From the NCBI RefSeq assembly GCF_001655615.1, contig NZ_CP011567.1:2179001-2243000 (forward strand): a stretch of 64,000 bases of DNA, in the 5' to 3' direction. Under the pieces are notes generated by a model, which saw only the letters and a list, made by a program, of their open reading frames with translations, did not search any database and was not told the origin of the DNA. A program made the translations under genes and the position numbers. This DNA comes from Pseudomonas sp. GR 6-02 (GTDB taxonomy: Bacteria > Pseudomonadota > Gammaproteobacteria > Pseudomonadales > Pseudomonadaceae). How positions within the stretch are numbered: the stretch's first letter is position 1; each line of letters begins with the position of its first letter. Of this stretch, positions 20,379-29,240 are shown in pieces.

Positions 20379-21560
20379 ATGCCAAAAACCAGTGCCACGC
20401 TGCTGATAATCGATGATGACGAAGTAGTGCGTGCGAGCCTCGCGGCCTACTTGGAAGACAGTGGTTTCAGTGTCCTGCAGGCCAGCAATGGCCAGCAGGG
20501 TCTTCAGGTATTCGAGCAAGACAAGCCCGACTTGGTCATCTGCGATCTGCGCATGCCGCAGATGGGCGGACTCGAACTCATTCGCCAGGTCACCGAACTG
20601 TCGCCGCAAACCCCGGTAATCGTGGTTTCGGGCGCCGGTGTGATGAACGACGCCGTCGAGGCCCTGCGCCTGGGCGCAGCGGACTACCTGATCAAGCCTC
20701 TCGAAGATCTCGCCGTACTCGAGCACTCCGTGCGCCGTGCCCTGGATCGTGCGCGTCTGCTGCTGGAAAACCAGCGCTACCGCGAGAAGCTGGAAAAGGC
20801 CAACCGCGAGCTCGAAGCCAGCCTGAACTTGCTCCAGGAAGACCAGAACGCCGGTCGCCAGGTGCAGATGAACATGCTGCCGGTGAGCCCCTGGACCATC
20901 AACGAGTTCCAGTTTGCGCACCAGATCATCCCGTCGCTGTACCTGTCGGGCGATTTCGTCGACTACTTTCGGGTCGACGAGCGTCGGGTAGCGTTCTACC
21001 TGGCGGACGTTTCCGGTCATGGCGCCTCTTCAGCCTTCGTCACCGTGCTGCTGAAGTTCATGACCACGCGCTTGCTGTTCGAATCCAAGCGCAACGGCAC
21101 ATTGCCGGAATTCAAGCCTTCAGAAGTCCTTGGTCATATCAACCGGGGCCTGATCAGTTGTAAGCTGGGTAAACACGTCACAATGGTCGGTGGAGTCATC
21201 GACGAGGAGACAGGTTTGTTGACCTATAGCATCGGCGGTCATCTGCCGTTGCCCGTGTTGTACACGCCAGACAGTGTTCGTTACCTGGAAGGGCGTGGTC
21301 TGCCGGTGGGCCTCTTCAATGAAGCCACCTACGAAGACCACGTACTGGAGCTGCCGCCGGTATTCAGCCTGACGCTGATGTCTGATGGCATTCTGGACCT
21401 TTTGCCAGAACCCACACTCAAAGATAAAGAAGCTGCTTTGCCTCAACGGGTCAAAGCGGCGGGCGGCAGCCTGGATGGTCTGCGCCAGGTTTTTGGATTG
21501 GCCACGCTAGGGGAGATGCCGGATGATATCGCCCTGTTGGTGTTGAGCAGGAATCTTTAA
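20379..21560 (+). CDS. rssB: Response regulator with PP2C-type phosphatase domain RssB
   Basis: A 393-residue protein. It has an N-terminal receiver domain with Asp56 in LVICDLRMP and lysine in YLIKPLEDL, a coiled-coil linker (residues 125-160, YREKLEKANRELEASL), and a C-terminal SpoIIE/PP2C serine phosphatase (FYLADVSGHGASSAFVTVLLK, SDGILDLL, DDIALLVL). In Pseudomonas this protein controls the anti-sigma antagonist encoded just after it. The stop overlaps the rssC start by one base (TAATG). I start it at ATG 20379; upstream in-frame sequence is non-homologous. Confidence 0.93.
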   Translation: MPKTSATLLIIDDDEVVRASLAAYLEDSGFSVLQASNGQQGLQVFEQDKPDLVICDLRMPQMGGLELIRQVTELSPQTPVIVVSGAGVMNDAVEALRLGAADYLIKPLEDLAVLEHSVRRALDRARLLLENQRYREKLEKANRELEASLNLLQEDQNAGRQVQMNMLPVSPWTINEFQFAHQIIPSLYLSGDFVDYFRVDERRVAFYLADVSGHGASSAFVTVLLKFMTTRLLFESKRNGTLPEFKPSEVLGHINRGLISCKLGKHVTMVGGVIDEETGLLTYSIGGHLPLPVLYTPDSVRYLEGRGLPVGLFNEATYEDHVLELPPVFSLTLMSDGILDLLPEPTLKDKEAALPQRVKAAGGSLDGLRQVFGLATLGEMPDDIALLVLSRNL

Positions 21561-22042
21561 TGAGTACCGGTAGAATCCAGTTCGCCGAGCAGGACGGCAC
21601 CTTCGTCCTGAAGTTCGTCGGTGAAGTTCGCCTGACCTTGTGTTCGGCGTTGGATGCGACTATTGAGCGGATCTTCACTGCGTTGAACTTCAACGCCATC
21701 GTGATCGACCTGACTGAAACCCGTAGCATCGACAGCACCACCCTGGGCCTGCTGGCCAAGCTGTCGATCCTGTCGCGGCAAAAAGTCGGCCTGTTGCCGA
21801 CTGTCGTCACCACCCACGAAGACATCACCCGTCTGCTGCAGTCCATGGGCTTCGAGCAAGTGTTCAACATCGTTGACCGCCCGATCCCATGCCCTGAATG
21901 CCTGACCGACCTGCCAGACCAGGACCAGTCCGAAGAAGTGGTGCGGATCAAAGTCCTCGAAGCACACAAAATCCTCATGGGCCTGAACGACTCCAACCGT
22001 GAGGCGTTTCATGACCTGGTGAACGCGCTGGAGCGTCACTGA
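21560..22042 (+). CDS. rssC: STAS-domain anti-sigma factor antagonist RssC
   Basis: A 160-residue anti-anti-sigma factor. The STAS domain covers residues 1-105, with the phosphorylatable serine region TRSIDSTTLGLLAKL. A C-terminal helical extension (SEEVVRIKVLEAHKILMGLND) is specific to this Pseudomonas family. It is co-translated with rssB through a one-base overlap, and dephosphorylation by RssB is the expected switch. Downstream are a single REP unit and a terminator. Confidence 0.93.
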   Translation: MSTGRIQFAEQDGTFVLKFVGEVRLTLCSALDATIERIFTALNFNAIVIDLTETRSIDSTTLGLLAKLSILSRQKVGLLPTVVTTHEDITRLLQSMGFEQVFNIVDRPIPCPECLTDLPDQDQSEEVVRIKVLEAHKILMGLNDSNREAFHDLVNALERH

Positions 22043-22050
22043 TTAATTCC

Positions 22051-22078
22051 CTGTGGGAGCGGGCTTGCCCGCGAAGGC
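22051..22078. repeat. Single REP unit
   Basis: TGTGGGAGCGGGCTTGCCCG, with a GCGGGCTTGCCCGC hairpin, lies 9 bases after the rssC stop. It is the same family as the pair at 5192-5281. Confidence 0.85.
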
Positions 22079-22130
22079 GCCCTAACAATCACCACATCTT
22101 CCAGTGCTAAGCCCATTACCCGAATTCAAC

Positions 22131-22166
22131 GCAAAAAAAGGGCGAACCCATGGTTCGCCCTTTTTG
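22131..22166. terminator. Bidirectional rho-independent terminator
   Basis: GGGCGAACC (22140-22148) pairs with GGTTCGCCC (22152-22160), flanked by AAAAAAA and TTTTT. It separates converging rssC and tal. Confidence 0.95.
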
Positions 22167-22183
22167 CATCCAGCTAACTCAAA

Positions 22184-23110
22184 TCACAGCTTGGCCTGCA
22201 ACAACGCCTCAAGCTTCTCCTGGTCCCGAGCAAACTGACGAATGCCCTCAGCCAGTTTTTCGGTCGCCATCGCATCCTCGTTGGACAACCAACGGAACTG
22301 CGCTTCATTCAAGCTCAGACGCGCTTCACCCGTATGCCCCGGCACCAATTTACGCTCCAGCTTGCCGGTATCCGCCGCCAGTTTCTCCAGCAGATCAGGG
22401 CTGATGGTCAACCGATCACAACCGGCCAATTGCTCGATCTGATTCAGATTACGGAAGCTGGCACCCATCACTACGGTTTTGTAGTCATTGGCCTTGTAGT
22501 AGTTGTAGATGCGCGTCACCGACTGCACGCCCGGATCATCCGCGCCGGTGTAGTCGTTGCCGGTGGCCTTCTTGTACCAGTCGTAGATACGACCCACGAA
22601 CGGCGAAATCAGGAAAACTCCAGCGTCAGCACATGCCGCCGCCTGAGCGAAAGAGAACAGCAAGGTCAGGTTGGTCTGAATGCCTTCCTTTTCCAGCTTC
22701 TCGGCAGCGCGGATGCCTTCCCAGGTCGAAGCGATCTTGATCAGCACACGGTCACGGCCAACGCCGGCCTTTTCGTACAAGTCGATCAGACGGTGCGCAC
22801 GCTTCAATACGGCGTCAGTGTCGAACGACAGGCGCGCATCCACTTCAGTGGAAATACGGCCAGGAATCACCTTCAGAATCTCTTGCCCCACCGCCACACC
22901 AAAACGGTCACTGGCCAGGCCCACATCGCCCTTGCAGTCGCTGACGCAAGCGTTCAGCAACTCGGCATAACCGGGAATGGCCGCCGCTTTGAGCAGCAGG
23001 GAAGGGTTGGTGGTGGCGTCCACGGGTTTAACGCGAGCGATTGCTTCGAAGTCGCCAGTGTCGGCAACCACGGTGGTCATTTGTTTGAGTTGTTCCAGCT
23101 TGGAAGTCAT
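22184..23110 (-). CDS. tal: Transaldolase
   Basis: Pentose-phosphate enzyme that transfers a dihydroxyacetone unit between sedoheptulose-7-phosphate and glyceraldehyde-3-phosphate. It has 308 residues, the TalB-type length. The Schiff-base lysine is in [18 protein letters not shown]. The motifs [13 protein letters not shown] near the start, and [11 protein letters not shown] and [12 protein letters not shown], match TalB closely. I start it at ATG 23110 ([10 protein letters not shown]). The gene order rssB-rssC-tal-dusA is conserved in Pseudomonas. Confidence 0.97.
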   Translation of the reverse strand: MTSKLEQLKQMTTVVADTGDFEAIARVKPVDATTNPSLLLKAAAIPGYAELLNACVSDCKGDVGLASDRFGVAVGQEILKVIPGRISTEVDARLSFDTDAVLKRAHRLIDLYEKAGVGRDRVLIKIASTWEGIRAAEKLEKEGIQTNLTLLFSFAQAAACADAGVFLISPFVGRIYDWYKKATGNDYTGADDPGVQSVTRIYNYYKANDYKTVVMGASFRNLNQIEQLAGCDRLTISPDLLEKLAADTGKLERKLVPGHTGEARLSLNEAQFRWLSNEDAMATEKLAEGIRQFARDQEKLEALLQAKL

Positions 23111-23467
23111 GGGCGTGCTCTGTCCTATGGGTCTAATGACATTACCCGAGCGCTGACAGCCACTCAAGGGTGCATGTGCGTATCGAAGGCCCCAGTGGCA
23201 ACATCCTGGAAACGGATGTTTGAAAGGCGGGGCGTGGTCTCGGTAAATACGATGCTGAAATGGAGGGCAGGTTCAATGGAGGTGACGGTTAGCGTGCTGA
23301 GCAGGCCTGGGTCATGTCCTCAATGCTTACCGATTTGACCAGCTTGCGAATTAGACCTTTGAGCGCTCGGGCCGAACAAGTGACGGCCGCCATTTCAAAG
23401 CGGCCATTTTCTAACGAGACAGAGCGCGGACACCGGCGCGCGAAACCTGCAAGCGAGTGACGAGGGA
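23111..23467. other. Intergenic region between tal and dusA
   Basis: No gene is supported in these 357 bases. A GGCCGC/GCGGCC stem at 23385-23405 followed by ATTTT could be a terminator; the tal promoter should lie in the first 150 bases. Nothing else was recognised. Confidence 0.5.
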
Positions 23468-24478
23468 TTAACGTCCCTCCAACAACTCTGCCGCCTGATC
23501 CAGCAACGCCAACGGCTCTTTGGCCTTGTGAATATCCACCGACAACAACTGCCGAAACTTGCGCGCCCCCGGAAACCCGGTACCCAGCCCCAGTACATGC
23601 CGAGTGATGTGATGCATCGCGCCACCCGCCAGCAGATGCTCGGCAATATAAGGCCGCAACTGCGCCAGCGCCTCGGCCCGGCTGATCACCGGCGCCGTGC
23701 TGCCAAACAGCTGCTGATCCACCTCAGCCATCACATAAGGGTTGTGATACGCCTCACGGCCCAGCATCACACCGTCGAACGTCTGCAAATGCTCGTGACA
23801 GGCCTCCAGCGTCTTGATCCCGCCGTTGAGAATAATCTCCAGCTCCGGAAAATCCGCCTTCAACCGCGCCGCCACGTCATAACGCAGAGGCGGAATGTCG
23901 CGGTTCTCCTTCGGCGACAAACCCTCCAGAATCGCAATCCGCGCATGCACGGTAAAACTTGTGCACCCGGCATCCCGAACCGTGCCGACGAAATCACACA
24001 ACTCCTCGTAACTGTCCCGCCCATTAATCCCGATCCGATGCTTCACCGTCACCGGAATCGACACCGCATCACGCATCGCCTTCACACAATCGGCCACCAA
24101 CTGCGGATGCCCCATCAGGCACGCGCCGATCATATTGTTCTGCACCCGATCACTCGGGCAGCCGACATTCAGGTTTACCTCGTCGTAACCGTGCTCCTGG
24201 GCCATGCGGGCGCAGGCGGCCAGGTCCAATGGAACGCTGCCGCCGAGCTGAAGAGCTAATGGGTGCTCGGCTTCGTTGTGACGCAGGAAGCGGTCGTGAT
24301 CGCCGTTGAGGAGCGCTCCGGTGGTGACCATTTCGGTGTAGAGCAGGGCGTGCTTGGAGAGCAGGCGCAGGAAGAAACGGCAGTGGCGATCGGTCCAATC
24401 CATCATCGGCGCAACAGAAAATCTCCTAGATACCGGATTTACTGTGGAGGCTAGGTTTTCTGCTGGTTTTGTCGACAT
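23468..24478 (-). CDS. dusA: tRNA-dihydrouridine(20/20a) synthase DusA, 5' end supplied by the integrated element
   Basis: Flavoenzyme that reduces uridine 20/20a of tRNAs to dihydrouridine. The FMN barrel start is RRFSVAPMMDWTDRH, the catalytic cysteine is in LNVGCPSDRVQ, and the family tails GIKTLEAC and FDGVMLGREAYHNPY are clear. The 15-base attachment core covers VAPMMD codons. All codons upstream of it (STKPAENLASTVNPVSRR) therefore come from the mobile element, which restores an open 336-codon gene. The displaced start is at 34297-34389. The promoter is now also of element origin, in the gap to the divergent integrase. Confidence 0.95.
   Translation of the reverse strand: MSTKPAENLASTVNPVSRRFSVAPMMDWTDRHCRFFLRLLSKHALLYTEMVTTGALLNGDHDRFLRHNEAEHPLALQLGGSVPLDLAACARMAQEHGYDEVNLNVGCPSDRVQNNMIGACLMGHPQLVADCVKAMRDAVSIPVTVKHRIGINGRDSYEELCDFVGTVRDAGCTSFTVHARIAILEGLSPKENRDIPPLRYDVAARLKADFPELEIILNGGIKTLEACHEHLQTFDGVMLGREAYHNPYVMAEVDQQLFGSTAPVISRAEALAQLRPYIAEHLLAGGAMHHITRHVLGLGTGFPGARKFRQLLSVDIHKAKEPLALLDQAAELLEGR
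24398..24412. other. Attachment site core, left (attL)
   Basis: ATCCATCATCGGCGC, which on the minus strand encodes part of A-P-M-M-D of DusA. The identical 15 bases occur at 34309-34323. Flanking bases differ on both sides. Confidence 0.88.
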
Positions 24479-24493
24479 TTAGCTACTTCTCAT

Positions 24494-24574
24494 TTGCTAC
24501 GGTTTACTACGGTTTTTGCTTAGTTTTGAGAGGACCTTGCTGCAATGTAGCAACGCCAACCACTCGTGTAGCAA
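24494..24574. promoter_or_regulatory. Repeated TGTAGCAA motifs upstream of the integrase
   Basis: TGTAGCAA occurs at 24546-24553 and 24567-24574, and inverted as TTGCTAC at 24494-24500, all within the dusA-integrase gap. Short spaced repeats here fit arm-type recombinase or excisionase sites, or operators for int. The second integrase remnant has an equivalent set with a different motif (TGTACCA). Confidence 0.5.
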
Positions 24575-24579
24575 AATCC

Positions 24580-25686
24580 ATGGGGTCAATCACCGTTCGC
24601 AAGCGCAAGGATGGCTCTGCAGCGTACACTGCACAGATCCGCATCATGCAAAAGGGTGTGACAGTTTATCAGGAAAGCCAGACCTTCGATCGTAAGACCA
24701 TGGCACAGGCTTGGATCAAGCGCCGTGAGACGGAAATGGCTGAGCCTGGTGCAATAGCCAAGGCCAACCGCCGAGGCGTGACGGTCAAGGAAATGATTGA
24801 TCGCTACCTGGAGGATTATGAAAAACTCCGGCCGCTGGGCAATACCAAACGCGCCACTTTGAGGGCGATCGGCGAGACCTGGCTGGGCAAGCTTGAAGAC
24901 AAGGACATCAGCAGTCAGAAGCTGGTCGAGTACGCGCATGATCGCATGCTAACCGACGGTATTCAGCCGCAGGCTGTGGGGAACGATCTCGCGCATCTTG
25001 GTGCGGTGCTCTCAGTAGCTCGTCCAGCCTGGGGGTATGACGTAGATCCGATGGCCATGCCGGATGCACGCAAGGTATTGCGTAAGATGGGTGGTGTTTC
25101 AAGGAGTAAGGAGCGTGACCGCCGTCCAACTCTGGTCGAGCTGGACACTATCCTCGAGTACTTTTGCGCCATGCGAGATCGGCGCAAGCAACAGATTGAC
25201 ATGGTGCGAGTGACGGCCTTCGCGCTGTTCTCCACGCGACGACAGGAAGAAATCACGCGGATTCGCTGGGACGCAATAGATGAAGAGCGTCAGGCAGTAC
25301 TGATCACAGACATGAAAAATCCCGGACAGAAATATAGCAACGACGTGTGGTGCCATGTACCCGACGAAGCCTGGCGGATTTTGCATTCGATGCCTAAGGT
25401 CGCGGACGAGGTGTCTCCATACAACGCCCGGTCAGTGTCGGCGTCGTTCACCAGGGCGTGCAATTTTCTCGAGATCAATGATTTGCACTTTTACGACCTT
25501 CGACATGATGGCGTGAGTCGATTATTCGAAATGGGCTGGGATATCCCCAAAGTTGCTTCTGTGTCCGGTCATCGGGCTTGGAACTCAATGCGACGGTACA
25601 CACGTCTGAAGGGAGCTGGCGACCCTTACAAATATTGGTTTTGGTTGGGGCGGATTATTTCGGGCCCCTCAATCAGAACTCTTTAA
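24580..25686 (+). CDS. Tyrosine recombinase/integrase, dusA-targeting type
   Basis: Site-specific integrase of 368 residues expected to insert and excise the element at dusA. The N-terminal arm-binding domain begins SITVRKRKDGSAAYTAQIRI, and a SAM-like core-binding domain follows (about residues 60-150). In the catalytic domain I see Arg in STRRQEEITRIRW, the LRHDGVSRLF box, the SGHRAWNSMRRY segment, and the final tyrosine nucleophile in RRYTRL. The ATG at 24580 is preferred; the frame is open upstream to 24469, but that would run across the dusA start and repeat motifs. Upstream repeats may be its binding sites. Confidence 0.93.
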   Translation: MGSITVRKRKDGSAAYTAQIRIMQKGVTVYQESQTFDRKTMAQAWIKRRETEMAEPGAIAKANRRGVTVKEMIDRYLEDYEKLRPLGNTKRATLRAIGETWLGKLEDKDISSQKLVEYAHDRMLTDGIQPQAVGNDLAHLGAVLSVARPAWGYDVDPMAMPDARKVLRKMGGVSRSKERDRRPTLVELDTILEYFCAMRDRRKQQIDMVRVTAFALFSTRRQEEITRIRWDAIDEERQAVLITDMKNPGQKYSNDVWCHVPDEAWRILHSMPKVADEVSPYNARSVSASFTRACNFLEINDLHFYDLRHDGVSRLFEMGWDIPKVASVSGHRAWNSMRRYTRLKGAGDPYKYWFWLGRIISGPSIRTL

Positions 25687-25771
25687 TCGTCTTTAGGGTT
25701 GAAGGGGTAGTCAGGTGCAATGATTTGCGCCTGACTTTGAATCTGTTCAAGTCTAATCCAAGCAGGGTGGT

Positions 25772-26671
25772 TTAAATTTCCGCAGCAATCATTTTTCCAA
25801 GCACAAGGGCAATTAATGACCATGCTATTTCGTTAATGGGGCGAAAGAAAGCATCGGCATCTATAATGTCTTTGGATGAGGCGCTTTGATTACTGCCCGA
25901 AAGATGGTGGAAGAATTTGTTTCTAACATCAACGACGAATCCAAAAGCTTTTAAAAACTCAACTTCTATCAGTCCAGAGTTCGTGGTGCAGTGTTTTGAG
26001 TGGTGCCCATTTAAGTACTTTTCAAATTTTACAGCGTATATCGGATCAAATTTAATGGTGTATTTGTATGCTGAGAAGACTGGGTCTTGCTTGAATATAT
26101 AACCAATAAATTTGTCGCAAAATTTCAGTTCCCCATCACCAGATGAAATTAGAGCTCTCAAATCATTGAATGCTTTGACGTAGTCTGTTGCGTGACGAGC
26201 GTGGAAAAATGGAAGGGCATAGCTCATATGCTCTAGTGCGCGATATATATATACGAAAGCAGAAAGGTCATTGCCATTTGCTGATGCGACCAGCGACCTC
26301 GAAACTTCGTTAAGTAATACCTCAAAGAACCCCTTGTGGCTGCCGGACGCACGAAAGAAAACATCCAATGGGCGTGCAATAGTATGGGCGAGGGCTTCAC
26401 CGTTCCGATCTTGCACGCCCAATCCAGGGAATGCGCGGGCAATATCCGCATTCAGCGAAAAGCCCTTGCGGTGGGGAGCATCTAAAACGAAAAAATTTCT
26501 GGATTGAAGTGAGCTTTTTCCGCCTTTAAGGTCAATCTTTACGCCCCCAAGGAAAGTTCTAAATAGTGCGAGTGACGCAGGGCTTCTTGAGTGCAACTGA
26601 ATTTGATTTGCACGATTTTCGTCACGAAATGGGACTGCATTACTAATGCTGACGTAGCCATCGGAGAACAT
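25772..26671 (-). CDS. Unknown protein with HEPN-type R-N-x3-H motif, partner of DUF262-like gene
   Basis: A 299-residue protein I cannot assign to a named family. Near the C terminus it has R250-N-K-F-F-H255 in DVRNKFFHHLSGS, inside a helical context (VEFLKAFGFVVDVRN before, FRPINEIAWSLIALVLGK after). This is the RNase motif R-x4-H of HEPN nucleases, with the usual polar residue after Arg. The N-terminal half (residues 1-150) has beta strands and a stretch FFRASGSHKGFFEVLLNE. It starts 3 bases after the DUF262-like gene ends, so the two form one transcript and probably one system. AT-rich. RNase toxin is inference. Confidence 0.6.
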   Translation of the reverse strand: MFSDGYVSISNAVPFRDENRANQIQLHSRSPASLALFRTFLGGVKIDLKGGKSSLQSRNFFVLDAPHRKGFSLNADIARAFPGLGVQDRNGEALAHTIARPLDVFFRASGSHKGFFEVLLNEVSRSLVASANGNDLSAFVYIYRALEHMSYALPFFHARHATDYVKAFNDLRALISSGDGELKFCDKFIGYIFKQDPVFSAYKYTIKFDPIYAVKFEKYLNGHHSKHCTTNSGLIEVEFLKAFGFVVDVRNKFFHHLSGSNQSASSKDIIDADAFFRPINEIAWSLIALVLGKMIAAEI

Positions 26672-26674
26672 GCA

Positions 26675-27706
26675 TCAAATCTCCTGGCTGATCTCGTCGA
26701 GTATCTCGTCCGCATCTAGCTTTACTGATCTTTTAATATTCTCAAAGAAATATTTAACAGACTTGCGGCGTGCGTTACCAAGTTTGATTTTTGATATGTT
26801 GATTCCTGAGAAAGCACTCTCGAATTCGCTAATGCTATGAAACAATACCTCGTCAGATAATTCTTCAATTAATTGGATTGTCTTGCGGGCGCCAGCGCAA
26901 AATCCAATCAAATTATTTTGTCCCATTACCCAGTCGCGCGTCCCTATGTTTTCATAAAGCCGCTCGATTTGCTGCATGACATCTTCAAAGCTGCTTTGAG
27001 AAGAAGTTAAGTCAGAATCCATGATCTTGGATGCAAGCAGTTCATCCATTTTTTCTTGGATAATTTTATCATTGTCGACGTTAACGCTTTCACTTAGAAA
27101 GGCAAGATAAGCTTTGATAAGGTCAGCTTTTTTAAACGCTCCACGTTTCCTTTTTTGGCCAAGTGCTCTTTTTTCGGCTTGAACGTTCACTCCAACATCG
27201 TCGAAGTTGTAGATGTTCGATGCTACGATTTCAATTTGATGGCGGGCGGTCATCGGCTTTTGGCCGTTGTTTAGAGTGATCATTCTATATAGCAGCAAAT
27301 CCATTGAGTTGCAGATTAGAATGTTGAGAAAAACTGGCCTATCAAGCGGGAATTCAGGTGGGCTGCGTTTATATGCGCGGTCCATTGTGTTTAATCGTTG
27401 CATGCCGTCAAGAACGAAAAAATCATCAACTCTTTCGATGATGAATTCCTCTGCATTTTGTTTTGTAATCGAACTGTCGAAATGTTCATCAACAATCGCT
27501 AGTGTCAGGGAAGGCATGATGCAGCCAGATACAATATCTTTCGCCAGGCGGTCGTAAAACTTTGGACTTTGCACTTCGCGCTGAATATCCAGTCTTCCTA
27601 TAAGTGGGACCAGTTTCTCTAAAGCAAATTTGTAGTCTACCTGCGCGCTGATGAAAGTACTTTTTATAACGCGGTCAAATTCGACGCTGTGAACGGCTAA
27701 GGCCAT
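26675..27706 (-). CDS. DUF262/DGQHR-like (ParB-fold) protein, 343 residues
   Basis: The N-terminal third carries the ParB/DUF262 pattern: I41-Q-R-E, then YDRLAKDIVSGCIMPSLTLAIV, then FFVLDGMQRLNTM with D100-G-M-Q-R-L105 as the signature. A second motif, LNNGQKPMT (145-153), resembles the N-x-x-x-K-P-M/L-T segment of DGQHR/DndB proteins. The C-terminal half is helical with lysine-rich parts (RALGQKRKRGAFKKADL). DUF262 domains occur in type IV restriction enzymes (GmrSD) and beside HEPN nucleases. Here it precedes a HEPN-motif gene by 3 bases. Function as sensor or nucleotide-using partner is inferred. Confidence 0.65.
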   Translation of the reverse strand: MALAVHSVEFDRVIKSTFISAQVDYKFALEKLVPLIGRLDIQREVQSPKFYDRLAKDIVSGCIMPSLTLAIVDEHFDSSITKQNAEEFIIERVDDFFVLDGMQRLNTMDRAYKRSPPEFPLDRPVFLNILICNSMDLLLYRMITLNNGQKPMTARHQIEIVASNIYNFDDVGVNVQAEKRALGQKRKRGAFKKADLIKAYLAFLSESVNVDNDKIIQEKMDELLASKIMDSDLTSSQSSFEDVMQQIERLYENIGTRDWVMGQNNLIGFCAGARKTIQLIEELSDEVLFHSISEFESAFSGINISKIKLGNARRKSVKYFFENIKRSVKLDADEILDEISQEI

Positions 27707-27852
27707 AAGTCATCTCCATACGATTGCAGTGTCGACCATCTTTCTGACGGGCGAGGGGAATGCTTGGAGCGTAACATAGAGAGTGGTGGCTTCGGTACGA
27801 TACATCTTGCCAAGCTTTCACTTTTTCGAATTCAAAGCAACTAAACAGGAGC

Positions 27853-28134
27853 CTATGACGCTCGTCGTAGCCCTCGTCCTAGAAGCTTGGCGTGCTCCGT
27901 CTTCGCTTTCAGGTGCTGGGCATCGAGGTAAGCGGCCAGGTCATTCAAATGCGCGCCTCTGGCCGATTTCTGGCTGCTTTCCAACCGAACGAGTGGTAGA
28001 TCGATATCTCCAGCGGCAACCTTCAGTTTCATTTTTTCGGGGGTTAGGTGACTGAAGTAATCGATACACACGCGCTCCAGCGGGATGATTACCATGCCGC
28101 TGTACTGAGCCATCAATAGGAACTCAGTGTTCAT
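27853..28134 (-). CDS. PrtN-like pyocin/prophage activator family protein
   Basis: A 93-residue protein with the pyocin activator PrtN family sequence: start NTEFLLMAQYSGMVIIPL, then YFSHLTPEKMKLKVAAGDI and PLVRLESSQKSARGAHLNDLAAYLDAQ. In P. aeruginosa PrtN switches on pyocin genes after DNA damage. Similar small genes lie near the integrase end of many Pseudomonas prophages and islands. No pyocin or phage structural genes are present here, so its target is unknown; it may act on cargo genes or the integrase. Confidence 0.85.
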   Translation of the reverse strand: MNTEFLLMAQYSGMVIIPLERVCIDYFSHLTPEKMKLKVAAGDIDLPLVRLESSQKSARGAHLNDLAAYLDAQHLKAKTEHAKLLGRGLRRAS

Positions 28135-28293
28135 TGCTTTGACTCCCGTACGTTTTGGCTGCCTTTGATAGAACCGGTTCGTATAAAAAGGGTGATTTGT
28201 CTTACTTGCATATGCTGTGTTTTCTCGTTGGAGCCCACCACGGGGATCGTTCGTGAGAGACCAGTGGTGGGTGTTGTTGGGTGAGCCAGCTTA

Positions 28294-29022
28294 TTACGCG
28301 TTGAATATGCCCAGGATCAGGGTGGCCGCGCCGCCGACTTCTTTGGCAAGGGTCGTTTTGAACTCTTGGGCGATTTCTTCGACTTGCTGCTCTTCACCCG
28401 CCCAGCGCAGTTTCAGGGTCGGCTTATCGTCGCCAGTGAGGATGCTGAGCTTCAGGGTGAAGACTCGGGTACCCAGGCCGTCGTAGGGGATCAGTGAGAA
28501 GTGCAGGGCTTCGACTCGGGAGTCGGCGTTCGCAGCCTCGATGCTGTCCATCGCGCTGCGGGCGGCGCCGAAGTTTTGTTCGCTGGAGGTCGAGGTGCTA
28601 CGGGCTTCGATGGTGATGTTGCGAACGCTGGCCACTGCGGCGCTGATCAGCATGGTTCCGCCGCCTTCTTTCCCAGCGACCAGGCTCAGGTGCCAGTCTT
28701 CGATCCATTCGGCCAGTTCACCTTGGCTCAGTTTCTTGCCGACAATTTGCTGGAGTGCCTTGTAGGCAGCGGTCGGCTTGAGCTGGAGTGTTGCAACGTC
28801 ATCCGCATGGCCTGGGGCATCGTCGGTGCCGAGGTTGAAGTACACCTGGCAGCTCATGTTGTCCTGATCGATAAAGCCTTTTGCCGCAGGCCGTTGCGGG
28901 AGATGGTGTACTCGGCAAAGTCGCGCAGGCTGTTGGTGTGCAGAGCGCCGCGGAAGCGGGAGCGAAGTGCCTGGAACTGTTCCAGGTTTTTGATTTTCAG
29001 TTGGGTGGTCTGTTCTAATGCC
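28294..29022 (-). pseudogene. DUF2303 family phage protein, frameshifted and 5'-truncated
   Basis: The 3' part from the ATG at 28857 reads MSCQVYFNLGTDDAPGHADD... to VGGAATLILGIFNA, typical of DUF2303 (YfdQ-like) phage proteins. Upstream, homology continues in another frame (LEQFQALRSRFRGALHTNSL, then FAEYTISRNGL), so a frameshift lies near 28880. The first 60 or so residues of the family are absent. Only a 187-codon open frame (28294-28857) is left. It has no known cargo role and marks the element as phage-derived. Confidence 0.75.
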
Positions 29023-29240
29023 CAGCATTGGTTTAGTAGATAGAGGTTAGAATCTACGAGCGAACAGTGTTGAACTCTGAGGTACCATTTTTCGAAGAGT
29101 ATGGCGCGGAGGTTCGATTACGACTGTGGGCCTTGCATGATAAAATTGATTTGCAATAACGTTAGGGTTGTAACAATTTAGCCGCGTTGGTAAAAATGCA
29201 ATTTGTCACGGTTGAGTGTTAACTGAGGTATGAGGGTTCT

